Source: OM182 bacterium MED-G28 (lineage in GTDB: Bacteria; Pseudomonadota; Gammaproteobacteria; Pseudomonadales; Pseudohongiellaceae). From it: DNA of 43,182 nt. Both the position numbers and the translations under genes were made by a program. This document shows, piece by piece, positions 8,611 to 17,046 of this stretch (within the stretch, counting starts at the first letter, position 1; each line of letters starts with the position of its first letter). Where the stretch lies: positions 1 to 43,182 of the forward strand of contig NTJZ01000018.1 in assembly GCA_002457215.1 (NCBI GenBank), read 5' to 3'. Below the pieces are notes generated by a model, which had not been told where the DNA came from, did no database searches, and saw only the letters and a program-made list of their open reading frames with translations.

Positions 8611-9468
8611 TTACGAAAATTCACGCTCTTCCCACCAAGGAAAAAACTCCGGCATATCCTCGCTTACTTTAAGCGGAAATTTGGCTGGTCGTTTTTCGAG
8701 GAAAGACTCAACGCCCTCTTTTACGTCAGCTGATTTGCCGCAATAATAAATCCCACGGGAGTCAACTTTATGTGCTTCCATAGGATGGTCCGATCCCAAC
8801 ATTTTCCACATCATTTGACGAATCAAGGTCACTGACACTGCAGATGTATTATCGGCGATTTCTCGGGCTATGACTTGTGCTGCTGCCAGCAAATCGTCTG
8901 GCTCATGAACACTTCGCACCAATCCGCCTGCCAGGGCTTCATCAGCAGGAAATACTCGACCGCTATAGCACCATTCCAATGCCTGGCTAATGCCAACGAC
9001 TCGCGGTAAAAAATAACTGGAGCAGGCTTCTGGCACTATGCCACGACGGGAAAACACAAAACCAATCTTGGCCTGAGTAGAGCAAAGCCTGATGTCCATA
9101 GGCAATAGCATAGTGGCGCCAATACCAACAGCTGCTCCATTGATAGCGGCAATAATCGGTTTTTTGCATTCGAAAATACGCAGTGTAAGACGACCACCAC
9201 CATCACGTTGCAAACCGCCCTCTCGATCATCACGCGCGTCAGCGTTAAAGGTATCACCACCGACTGACAAATCAGCACCAGCACAAAAACCTCGACCAGT
9301 ACCTGTGACGATAATCGCACGCACATTATCGTCGGCATCGGCTTTGTCTAAAGCATCAATGATTTCGGCCAACATCTCACGATTAAAAGCATTGAGTATT
9401 TCAGGTCGATTTAACGTTATTGTGAGAACGTTATCTTCAAGGTCGTACAGGATTGTTGAGTAATCCAT
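8611..9468 (-). CDS. Enoyl-CoA hydratase/isomerase (crotonase) family protein
   Basis: 285 residues with the crotonase fold pattern: LNRPEILNAFNREM, ADADDNVRAIIVTGTGRGFCAGADL (CoA-binding and first oxyanion-hole region), and AAINGAAVGIGATM (second oxyanion region). The two hydratase glutamates are absent: by motif alignment to rat mitochondrial enoyl-CoA hydratase, Glu144 (GGGCEL) becomes T in GIGATM and Glu164 (GQPE) becomes F. A glutamate is instead present at E147 in VPEACSSYFLPR, the position used by delta3,delta2-enoyl-CoA isomerases of the PECI type. I therefore favour an isomerase or other crotonase activity over hydration. The start has GGAG six bases upstream. Confidence 0.85.
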   Translation of the reverse strand: MDYSTILYDLEDNVLTITLNRPEILNAFNREMLAEIIDALDKADADDNVRAIIVTGTGRGFCAGADLSVGGDTFNADARDDREGGLQRDGGGRLTLRIFECKKPIIAAINGAAVGIGATMLLPMDIRLCSTQAKIGFVFSRRGIVPEACSSYFLPRVVGISQALEWCYSGRVFPADEALAGGLVRSVHEPDDLLAAAQVIAREIADNTSAVSVTLIRQMMWKMLGSDHPMEAHKVDSRGIYYCGKSADVKEGVESFLEKRPAKFPLKVSEDMPEFFPWWEEREFS

Positions 9469-9585
9469 AAAAGCTCCAATGTATTTAGCTTAAAGAGTAT
9501 TTCAAAACTTAATGGTGCACCATAGCATTGTCTGGTGCCAAGCATCGCTTATACTAAAAGCACTTTTAATTACAGGTTAGTTACT

Positions 9586-10071
9586 ATGTCTCGATTCTCT
9601 GAACATTCTAGCAGTGCTGCCAATCTGCTGACAAAGCACAATCACTCCATTTCAGTTGCAGAATCTTCTACTGGCGGCTTGATTGCAGCAAGCTTGCTGT
9701 CAGTACCTGGCGCTTCGCGTTATTTTATAGGCGGCATAATAATTTATACCGCCAGTTCACGTCGAGCATTCCTCGACTTAGATATAAATCGTGTAAAAAA
9801 GCTCAAACCTCTAACTGAGGAAATGGCTTTTGAGTTCGCAAAAGCTGCTCGCTCTAAACTAAATACCACTTGGGGAATTGCCGAGCTGGGAGTAGCAGGG
9901 CCAGGTAGCACACCCTATATTGACACTACTGGTATTAGCGTGATTGCTTTATCAGGCCCAATCGATGCCTCAGTGACAATTAAAACGGAATTGAATGATC
10001 GCGAAAAAAATATGGAACTATTTACTGTTGCCGCCTTACAACTAATTGCTCAAACACTTACCAAGATTTAA
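9586..10071 (+). CDS. pncC: CinA C-terminal domain protein (nicotinamide-nucleotide amidohydrolase type)
   Basis: 161 residues forming only the CinA-C/PncC domain, without the N-terminal MoCF domain of full CinA. The family deamidates NMN to NaMN in pyridine-nucleotide salvage. Motifs: SVAESSTGGLIAASLLSVPGASRYFIGG at the N-terminus, in which the usual ESCTGG is ESSTGG, then WGIAELGVAGPGS. The open frame extends back to a GTG at 9535 but the ATG at 9586 (MSRFSEHSS) fits the family start. It stands alone between leftward genes on both sides. Symbol is given by domain identity; activity is inferred. Confidence 0.8.
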   Translation: MSRFSEHSSSAANLLTKHNHSISVAESSTGGLIAASLLSVPGASRYFIGGIIIYTASSRRAFLDLDINRVKKLKPLTEEMAFEFAKAARSKLNTTWGIAELGVAGPGSTPYIDTTGISVIALSGPIDASVTIKTELNDREKNMELFTVAALQLIAQTLTKI

Positions 10072-10267
10072 ATAAATTGACACTTGGACGAAGAGAATAC
10101 TGATAACTGACTGTATACTTTTAATGAACTAATTTTAATCTATTTAATTATAGATACATTCTAGATTACTCTTCAATAAGCTTGATTTTTTATTGTAACT
10201 CTTAGTTTCGATTAGAGCTCAATCGAACATTGAATGCGTAACGGTAAGTATAATTTTCTATGCCGAA

Positions 10268-11110
10268 TCAATCGAATTCAGAAATCGTCGTTCGATAAAG
10301 CAATCGATCATAACCTTCATACCCGCCTGTTGCTTTGTGAAGCACGCTGCGATTATCCCAAACTACTAACATGTTTGGCTTCCAGACATGGCGGTAAATA
10401 AACTGAGGAGATCCTTGATAGCTATATAGTTCTCTCAAGAGTTTTTTACTCTCTTGCTTTTTAAGTTCTTCGAAACCTTCGATATAGCCTGCCGTGGAAT
10501 AAATCGCCGCTCTACCCGTTTCGGTATGAGGTCGAATCAATGGATGATTATGGGTGCGTCTTGCTTCGTCTGAAGTGACGATATCCATACTTCGGCCAAC
10601 ATTTTGTTTTTTTCGCTCACTGTACAAGCCGGTGGAAGAGTAACCTGAAGCTGCCGAATGAATTGCCGTCAAATTCTCAATCCGATGCTTAAGCCCCGCT
10701 GGCAATTCATCATAAGCTTTGTGTTGATTGGCAAACAAGGTATCTCCGCCTTTAGGTGGAATTTTGATGCCGTAAAGGCAAGTACCAATTGGCGGCTTGG
10801 GTTGAAAGCTCCAATCTGTATGCCAGTTCTCTGCAAACAGTGACGTTTTTTCGTCTGCATTGCGCCTTATGGCAGCAATGTTGTTATGTTCTTTTATGGG
10901 GTTAAAAAAGGGATCTTCGCCAAAGTTCCCAAGGTATAGCGTGAATCGAGCGAGGTCATCAATATCGAGATCTTGATCAGGAAAAACAAGCACATGGTAC
11001 TGAAGCCAAGCCTGGCGGATATCGGAGATGCGCTCCGCAGCAAGTTCGTGGCGCAAATCAAGACCAGTGACTCTGGCCCCGCATGGAGCTTCGATTGGTG
11101 TTACGTGCAT
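10268..11110 (-). CDS. TauD/TfdA-family 2-oxoglutarate-dependent dioxygenase
   Basis: 280 residues. Fe(II) ligands are H97 and D99 in ENWHTDWSF and H258 in NRSVLHKATGGY; R273 in LLYRTTI is the expected 2-oxoglutarate-binding arginine. Spacing agrees with TauD (H99, D101, H255, R270). Family members hydroxylate sulfonates, aryloxyalkanoates, amino acids or secondary metabolites at the expense of 2-oxoglutarate and O2; the substrate here cannot be told. Cytosolic, with no signal peptide. It is followed on its 3' side by about 200 AT-rich bases with no gene. No partner genes nearby suggest a pathway. Confidence 0.88.
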   Translation of the reverse strand: MHVTPIEAPCGARVTGLDLRHELAAERISDIRQAWLQYHVLVFPDQDLDIDDLARFTLYLGNFGEDPFFNPIKEHNNIAAIRRNADEKTSLFAENWHTDWSFQPKPPIGTCLYGIKIPPKGGDTLFANQHKAYDELPAGLKHRIENLTAIHSAASGYSSTGLYSERKKQNVGRSMDIVTSDEARRTHNHPLIRPHTETGRAAIYSTAGYIEGFEELKKQESKKLLRELYSYQGSPQFIYRHVWKPNMLVVWDNRSVLHKATGGYEGYDRLLYRTTISEFD

Positions 11111-11271
11111 TTATGCAGACCTGCTCAAGTTATAGTCTGTAATTATATTGGCTTGTTCTGCATAAATCTCACAATAATCCAGACCATCCTCTTGCCTCTA
11201 TGCTGCTGCAAGGATGCGATGCATCTTCCACGATTAGGGATCCAACTAATTAATTTTGCTTATTAGCACTC

Positions 11272-12318
11272 TTACAACTCAGCCGTGTATTCTCTGACGA
11301 AAGGTAATATTTCATCCACGATCGCTTGAAGGCTTGGAGCTATCTTAAACGTTGAGTTTTGAATCAAAGTAGTCGCAGCTCTAGAATTTACCTTAGGGTG
11401 CAAAAAGTCGATCTCTTGCCCATGGTGAAGAATAAGCGTGGCCGGCACCTCAAGCGACATTAGCTGTTCATCTGTCATTCCAAGCGTTGTTTTTGCATGA
11501 AAAGAAGCCAGGTAGTCTCCGGTCATCTTCATTGTCCCCAAGAAGTCGTCTATGTCTTGTTCCATAAAAATCTTTTGCAGCTCTGGGCTATTCCGCTCCA
11601 TGTACCCCTTCCACAATGGCGTCTGAGCAACTGCCTCCATCGAGGTCAAACTATCATCTCTCAAATAACTCAAAAAATATTCATCCGCGAGGCGCTGTGC
11701 TGCTATCGGCCCACCAGTGAGCGGTGCAATGATAAGCGCATCTACCTGTTCCGGATATCGCTCCGCTAAAATCATATTCGAACGAGAGCCAGAGGACATG
11801 CCATAAAATATTGCGGAATCAATATCTAATCGTTTCAGCAGCACATGCAGATCCTCTGCTTCCTCAGCCGACATTGGTTCGGCATTAGCAAAAGAAACTT
11901 CTGATTGCCCTAAGTTACGACGGTCCATAATAATGACCTTTAGATCACTGGATGCGGCAGCGAGGTTTTTAGCGAATGCTCCAAAACCTTCGATATCACC
12001 CATCCCTCCTGGAGTTACAACCAATGGAATAGATCCGTTTGGATTATAGATCTCAACGTTTAAGGTCATCTCACGGTCTGGCCTGAGATCTACTCTAAGA
12101 TTATCTGTTGGAACACTATCGGAGCCTGGGGCGGGAGTAGCCTTAAAATAAACTTCGATCCAAATATTATTGGCGGCACCCTTAAACAACGTCGCATCAG
12201 GATTATAATTAGGATCAGTGTTAACCCTTGATTCTTGCGCGACCAGCACATTTGAAGCACACAAAAAAACAGTAAGCGTCGTAATCAATAACCGATAGTT
12301 AAGCATAGATGTAAACAT
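11272..12318 (-). CDS. Secreted alpha/beta hydrolase
   Basis: 348 residues with a signal peptide (hydrophobic core LLITTLTVFLC, cleavage near VLVAQ). Alpha/beta-hydrolase motifs are PLVVTPGGMGD (oxyanion region), MDRRNLGQS, and YGMSSGSRSNM, in which S175 is the GxSxG nucleophile. A histidine near the C-terminus (FLHPKV) is the likely catalytic base. The frame opens at a TTG at 12387, but an ATG at 12318 with AGGA seven bases upstream is the better start; a further ATG at 12306 is possible. It diverges from a TetR gene, which probably controls it. Esterase or related hydrolase; substrate unknown. Confidence 0.8.
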   Translation of the reverse strand: MFTSMLNYRLLITTLTVFLCASNVLVAQESRVNTDPNYNPDATLFKGAANNIWIEVYFKATPAPGSDSVPTDNLRVDLRPDREMTLNVEIYNPNGSIPLVVTPGGMGDIEGFGAFAKNLAAASSDLKVIIMDRRNLGQSEVSFANAEPMSAEEAEDLHVLLKRLDIDSAIFYGMSSGSRSNMILAERYPEQVDALIIAPLTGGPIAAQRLADEYFLSYLRDDSLTSMEAVAQTPLWKGYMERNSPELQKIFMEQDIDDFLGTMKMTGDYLASFHAKTTLGMTDEQLMSLEVPATLILHHGQEIDFLHPKVNSRAATTLIQNSTFKIAPSLQAIVDEILPFVREYTAEL

Positions 12319-12445
12319 GACCAATCCTAGTGTAATGGTAAAAATGACGGAGTAATTTCCTGCTCTTTCTAAGCGTGACAACCCCAACCAATCGAATTCT
12401 AGACTTTTATTGAGTTTTAGTTATTTTCCCAAGCAGCGTAATATA

Positions 12446-12459
12446 GGACCAATTAGTCC
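12446..12459. promoter_or_regulatory. Candidate TetR operator
   Basis: GGACCAATTAGTCC is a 14-base near-palindrome (12 of 14 positions symmetric) in the 210-base gap between the divergent hydrolase and TetR genes, about 70 bases before the TetR start. Size and position suit a TetR-family operator. No second copy was seen. Confidence 0.35.
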
Positions 12460-12527
12460 AATTTACAAGCACTCCATTATCTGCTGCGGTACAATAATCA
12501 TTACTGAAAAATTGAGCGTTTCTTCCT

Positions 12528-13121
12528 ATGCTAGGTAGACCCCGAAAATTTGATGAAAACGGTGCCCGCGAGGTTGCGATGCAGCTATTTTGGGCAAAAG
12601 GTTATGAGGCGACTTCGCTCAGCAACCTCCTCGCGGCTATGGGTATATCAAAGAGTAGTTTCTATCAAACTTTCGAATCCAAGCACACATTATTTGAACA
12701 GTGCCTCAATCAATATCGAGACATTTTAGTCAGCACTATGAGCGAAGGCTTGGCAAATGCGCCTACCCCAATGATGTTTATAAAACATGCTTTAGTTGAT
12801 GTGGCAAATGATACAAATGACCCCTTAGGGCGACGGGGTTGCCTAATGATGAACACAGCTTCGGAATTTTCACAGCGTGATTCAAACATAGCCCGTTGCG
12901 TAGAAGCCGGCATTCAAGCAACAAAAGATATTTTTTTGCAAGCTGTCAAAGCTGCTCAAGCTGATGGTGACATCAGTTCAAACACAAGGGCTGATATTCT
13001 CGCAGATTACTTAGTAACCGTAGTTAGTGGACTGAAAAGCCAAGTCAAAGCGGGTGCCAGCAGAAAACAGATTATAAATACTGCTGAATTTTCAGTACGC
13101 ACGCTACAAGAGATGGCTTAA
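12528..13121 (+). CDS. TetR/AcrR-family transcriptional regulator
   Basis: 197 residues. The N-terminal helix-turn-helix is clear: LGRPRKFDENGAREVAMQLF, then AKGYEATSLSNLLAAMGISKSSFYQTFESKHTLF at residues 23-57. The C-terminal ligand domain contains GRRGCLMMNTASEF and ends with a helix typical of the TetR_C_16-like group (sets related to YxaF/LmrA-type repressors). Divergent from the secreted alpha/beta hydrolase; a near-palindrome at 12446-12459 is the candidate operator. Inferred role: ligand-released repressor of the hydrolase and of itself. Confidence 0.87.
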   Translation: MLGRPRKFDENGAREVAMQLFWAKGYEATSLSNLLAAMGISKSSFYQTFESKHTLFEQCLNQYRDILVSTMSEGLANAPTPMMFIKHALVDVANDTNDPLGRRGCLMMNTASEFSQRDSNIARCVEAGIQATKDIFLQAVKAAQADGDISSNTRADILADYLVTVVSGLKSQVKAGASRKQIINTAEFSVRTLQEMA

Positions 13122-13341
13122 CAACCGCGCTCGGTCCTCGGGCAGAGAATCAATCTTTTTTGGAATATATCGAAAGAAAAACAAGTATGACGATGTCATT
13201 GCGCGCGACTAAGTCTAGAAACATTGTTTTCAGGCTTGAATCATTAGTTTCAGAACAATTAGGCCTAAAAGAATATTCAGGGCGCTACTTTGGCGCTGAA
13301 ACCTCTTTATTAAAACCTCAACCAAATTATACAAATTTTAT

Positions 13342-15078
13342 TTAAGGAATCGGTAATACCCTACCCTCATGAACAGTACCCCAGATCTCTATACTCTCAA
13401 TGGATTGCGGAGAGACCGTTAACGGGTTTTCCGCCAAAACCGTGAAGTTAGCAAGCTTGCCAGGGACAATAGAGCCCACTTCATTCTCTTTCCTTAAAGA
13501 ATAAGCAGCATCAATAGTTACTGCCTGCAAGGCGCGTTCGGCGCTAATGCGTTGTGTTGGACCCACTAGATTTCCATTAACCGTTATTCGATTTACCGCA
13601 TTGGACATAAGTCTTAAGGGCTGACCGGAGGCCATGGGTGTATCAGAGTGCAAAGAGAAGGATATGTCAGCTCGCACCAAATCACCTAGCCTTACCATTT
13701 CTTGTGCGCGTTCAGGTCCGATTCCCACGTTACTGTACTTGTCGGCAAGGATTATCGGATAAAAGGGATTCGCACTCACGATCGCTCCAAGATTTGCTAG
13801 TGTTTCAACTTGGTCCGACCGTGAAAATCCAAAGTGAACGATAACTGTGCGGTGATCTGCTCGAGGATTCCTAGTCATATTAGCTTGAAGAATGTCAAGA
13901 ACGAGATCTAGTCCAGCGTCACCATTCTGGTGAACATGAATTTGGTAACCCGCATCCCAATATATCCGAAAAGCGTTAGCAAAATCCTCTGGGTCCATTA
14001 ACCATTCACCATGATGGCCATCAAGGTAGCCCTCACTCATTTGCATTAACTGACTAAACATTGCGCCATCAGCAAAAAGTTTAACTTGTTTTGGAATAAA
14101 CTCTGTCATGCCCTGGGCAGTTATGAAAAGCTTTTCTACCTCAGTGACTACCTCAGCTTCAGGCAAATTTGCTGCAAAGGACCTGCCGTCTGCGATGTAA
14201 TGCATCCGAAACGGTGTATCCGAATCGCTGAGTACCTGATTTTGCATTTCGATAAAAGCCGCAGAAGCGCTTCCTCCTGGCTCAGCTACCAAAGTACTCC
14301 CTGCAGAATGCCAATAAGCCTCTACTTGCTCCAGCGCTGGGATATAACGACTCGGATGAAAAAGATCCGCAAAGACTGCTGGCACTATTAGACTCTGCCC
14401 TTGCTCCCAGAAATGTCCTTCCTCGAGATTCGTTTGTGCGCGAACTGATGCAGGCGCATTATCGATCAGGGTTTGATCTATGCCAAAGTATTCCAGGGCT
14501 CGGGTGTTATGAATTTGTTCGTGAATTGAGCGTTGCAGCACCACTATAGGAATTGTATCGCTAATCTCATCAAGATCCGAGCGCGTTAATTCTCCATGAA
14601 ATAACTGATGAAAACCCCATGTATATATCACTTCTGATGGGTCAGTATGTTCAGCAACTATTTTGGTCAATCGCTCCCGATAATCTGCTGCATCCTCAGC
14701 ACGCTCTATGGTTCGGTCAGGTAGAACCCAATCCTCGATTGATAGTATCTCGGTTATGAATAGAAGGCTGGCGAGCCAAGCGTGCTCATGCTGATTGATC
14801 AGCCCGGGAATCAGCACGAAATCATCGAACCGTAAATCTACTGAATAAGTTTCACCAGATAAAGTCTGTTGAATTTCTTCCAATGACCCTATCGCAACTA
14901 TACTGCCCTCTCGGACCGCAACGGCCTGGACGAGGGGTTGATCCGGGTTAAGGGTAACTACTTCACGCGCCGTGTACACTATCGTAGAAGCAGTGTCTTG
15001 GGCTTGAGACATCATTGAAAAGAAAATGCCTAACGATGAAAACATGACTATTGCGCATAACCTGAAATGCAAAAACAT
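13342..15078 (-). CDS. Exported amidohydrolase (YtcJ-like, amidohydrolase 3 family)
   Basis: 578 residues. Signal peptide over residues 1-26 (MFLHFRLCAIVMFSS..., ending SQAQ). The metal-binding HxH is H97/H99 in LIPGLINQHEHAW. Further motifs are IHVHQNGDAGLD, HFGFSR (metal histidines) and SLHSDTPMASGQPL (catalytic aspartate). The C-terminus NEVGSIVPGKLANFTVLAENP is the usual small beta-sandwich of this family. The frame opens at TTG 15093, but ATG 15078 has GGAG six bases upstream and starts the signal peptide properly. The family hydrolyses N-substituted formamides and other amide or cyclic amide bonds; substrate unknown. Divergent from the PhyH dioxygenase at 15548. Confidence 0.88.
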   Translation of the reverse strand: MFLHFRLCAIVMFSSLGIFFSMMSQAQDTASTIVYTAREVVTLNPDQPLVQAVAVREGSIVAIGSLEEIQQTLSGETYSVDLRFDDFVLIPGLINQHEHAWLASLLFITEILSIEDWVLPDRTIERAEDAADYRERLTKIVAEHTDPSEVIYTWGFHQLFHGELTRSDLDEISDTIPIVVLQRSIHEQIHNTRALEYFGIDQTLIDNAPASVRAQTNLEEGHFWEQGQSLIVPAVFADLFHPSRYIPALEQVEAYWHSAGSTLVAEPGGSASAAFIEMQNQVLSDSDTPFRMHYIADGRSFAANLPEAEVVTEVEKLFITAQGMTEFIPKQVKLFADGAMFSQLMQMSEGYLDGHHGEWLMDPEDFANAFRIYWDAGYQIHVHQNGDAGLDLVLDILQANMTRNPRADHRTVIVHFGFSRSDQVETLANLGAIVSANPFYPIILADKYSNVGIGPERAQEMVRLGDLVRADISFSLHSDTPMASGQPLRLMSNAVNRITVNGNLVGPTQRISAERALQAVTIDAAYSLRKENEVGSIVPGKLANFTVLAENPLTVSPQSIESIEIWGTVHEGRVLPIP

Positions 15079-15547
15079 TGAAATCTCCAGCAAAAACGAA
15101 TCGACATTACGAACTTAATCTAAAAATCCATAATATCTTCAGAGCTTAAGATCTCACCATAACAGAATCAATGCGTTCTAACCCTGATAAATTTTCTACT
15201 GATACGCATAGTTTTATGATTTCACTCGAAACAGCCCGCGCTTCTGAAGAAGCCAAGTAACTGGTAATTTCGTGTATAACTCACTTGATAAAAACGGTGA
15301 AGGAACAGACATGGCAGCTCCCCTCCTTCTTTTTTAATTCAACGATTGATCAATCGTTCCTTTCGGTATTAGCCGAGTAATTCCGAAAGAGAATTATATG
15401 CTCATCTATTACCTTGCTCTGCAATTGTGACCACATGCTAGCCTAATTTCGCAAAATCAGAGTGCGTGATTGCAGAATTTCGTTTGCCCCAGGATTTGTT
15501 GTACTCTGGTTTTCAAAATTCACTCACAAATTATTTAAAAGTACTCA
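15079..15547. other. Intergenic region between divergent amidohydrolase and PhyH dioxygenase
   Basis: About 470 bases with no convincing gene. It contains the perfect 18-base palindrome at 15341-15358. Immediately to its right is a second dyad with 7-base arms, CTTTCGG (15360-15366) and CCGAAAG (15383-15389). Both divergent promoters should be here. Confidence 0.5.
15341..15358. promoter_or_regulatory. Perfect 18-bp palindrome, candidate operator
   Basis: AACGATTGATCAATCGTT reads identically on both strands with no spacer. It lies 190 bases before the PhyH start and 263 bases before the amidohydrolase start. No T-run follows on either strand, so a terminator is unlikely. A dimeric repressor such as a TetR-family protein is the natural reader; no regulator gene is adjacent. 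Confidence 0.55.
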
Positions 15548-16432
15548 ATGACTCTAAAGCATTTTACTCAAAATTCTGACCTCAAAATTGTATTGGCAAC
15601 TTTGAATGCCGAAGGAGCCGTCATTATTGATAACCTGACGTCGCCAGAAAACATGGACCAGATAGCTTCTGAATTACATCCATGGTTGGGAAAATCGGTT
15701 GATCAAAGCCCGATGAACAACGATAAGTTTCGGGGGTTTCAAACTCTTAGAACAAGTGGATTGATTGGTAAGTCACAAGCTTGCGGCAAATTAGCTCTTG
15801 ATCCAACCGTGGCCAAATTAATGGATGGAATCCTTGGTCCACAATGTGCCGATTACCAATTGTCCTGGACTCAGGCTATTAAAATTGGTCCCGGAGAAGT
15901 AGCACAACTGCCCCATCGAGACACCTACATGTACCCCTTCAAACGCCCTGGCCCTGAGTGCTTTGTTAATACTATTTGGGCACAAAGTGATTTCACAAAA
16001 GAAAATGGTGCGACGAGGATTTATCTGGGAAGCCACCTTTGGCCTGATAATAGAACACCAACGGAAAGTGACGTCTATGCTTATGCTGAAATGACCAAAG
16101 GCTCGGTATTAGTGTTTATGGGATCCGCATATCATGGCGGTGGTGCTAATCAAACGGATGATGCTTATCGTATAGGAGTGGGCTTAGCCTATACCCTTGG
16201 ATGGTTGAGACAAGAAGAGAACCAATATTTAGCAGTTCCTCTGGAGAGAGCAAAAACCTTATCGCCAGAGTTACAAAGGCTTATCGGTTACCGCGTGCAT
16301 GATCGATACATTGGTTGGTTTGAGGGAATGGATGAAGAACTGTTTCGCGTCGTAACACGCAAAAAATATCAGACCGGACTTCAAGGGAATGCAAGTGAAG
16401 AGAGAGAAGCTTACAAAGGAATATTAGAATAA
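15548..16432 (+). CDS. Phytanoyl-CoA dioxygenase (PhyH) family protein
   Basis: 294 residues, cytosolic Fe(II)/2-oxoglutarate oxygenase. The iron ligands are H123 and D125 in LPHRDTYMYPF and H196 in SAYHGGGANQ; R208 in DDAYRIGVGL is positioned to bind 2-oxoglutarate. KENGATRIYLGSHLW is the usual PhyH segment between them. Bacterial members hydroxylate many small molecules (ectoine, alkyl chains, natural products), so the substrate is open. It has no strong Shine-Dalgarno and starts at the first ATG. Single gene; downstream neighbours are on the opposite strand. Confidence 0.88.
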   Translation: MTLKHFTQNSDLKIVLATLNAEGAVIIDNLTSPENMDQIASELHPWLGKSVDQSPMNNDKFRGFQTLRTSGLIGKSQACGKLALDPTVAKLMDGILGPQCADYQLSWTQAIKIGPGEVAQLPHRDTYMYPFKRPGPECFVNTIWAQSDFTKENGATRIYLGSHLWPDNRTPTESDVYAYAEMTKGSVLVFMGSAYHGGGANQTDDAYRIGVGLAYTLGWLRQEENQYLAVPLERAKTLSPELQRLIGYRVHDRYIGWFEGMDEELFRVVTRKKYQTGLQGNASEEREAYKGILE

Positions 16433-16556
16433 CTAGAAATAAAAGCGCCAACGACAAAGAAACAGCACTGCACTTATTCGATCACTCTTCAGAAACAGCT
16501 TTGCTGGGCCCTTTTATTTTTCAGCTTTTACTTGTTAGTAGAAAAACTTATCCTCT

Positions 16557-16991
16557 TTAGTTTTGCTCAGTAGGGTCTGACCCATCGATTGGCGCACCAG
16601 TGCCAGAAGAGCCAGCGAACAGCCGCCGACCATCAGGAAATGTTACATCTCGACCGTTGGCCTTATTGGTTCCATCGATGGCCCGATAACCCTGGACCAC
16701 CAGCTCTATCCCAGGAATCACCGAATCTTTTCGCCACCCCCTGCGAACTAAGGCACCTGGCGGTCCTGCTTCGATCATCCAGGTGACCGAATCACCATTC
16801 TCATCAGTGACCGAAAGATGCAGCCAAGCATGGGGGTTAATCCACTCCATTCTGACAACTGTCCCACGAAGATTGATGGGCTGGGTAGAATCAAACTCAC
16901 CCGAAAAGGCATGATGTGCTTGGATCGTTCCAACAGTGAGCAACAACAAGCTCAGGGCACCGAGAAAACTAAGTATTAAACTTTTACGCAT
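16557..16991 (-). CDS. Exported DUF6152 family protein
   Basis: 144 residues with a signal peptide (cleavage after TIQA) and mature N-terminus HHAFSGEFDSTQPINLRGTVVRMEWINPHAWLHLSV, which is the DUF6152 signature, with histidines at the mature start and in NPHAW. It is a small beta-barrel-like periplasmic protein of unknown function. It is the last gene of a leftward run of three exported proteins (19729 to 16557), 55 bases after the VOC-fusion gene. DUF6152 genes commonly sit beside proteins carrying the 'SHGRWEG' domain seen in the next two genes, so they probably act together. Confidence 0.82.
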   Translation of the reverse strand: MRKSLILSFLGALSLLLLTVGTIQAHHAFSGEFDSTQPINLRGTVVRMEWINPHAWLHLSVTDENGDSVTWMIEAGPPGALVRRGWRKDSVIPGIELVVQGYRAIDGTNKANGRDVTFPDGRRLFAGSSGTGAPIDGSDPTEQN

Positions 16992-17046
16992 TGGTTTTAC
17001 CTCATAAAGCCTCTGGTCGTATTTTTATGATTGTCTAACTAACAAC

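Noticed and set aside
13160..13345. 61-residue rightward open frame after the TetR gene, overlapping the end of the amidohydrolase
   Set aside because: TTG start, no ribosome site, no recognisable domain and composition unlike coding sequence; an internal ATG at 13187 does not improve it.
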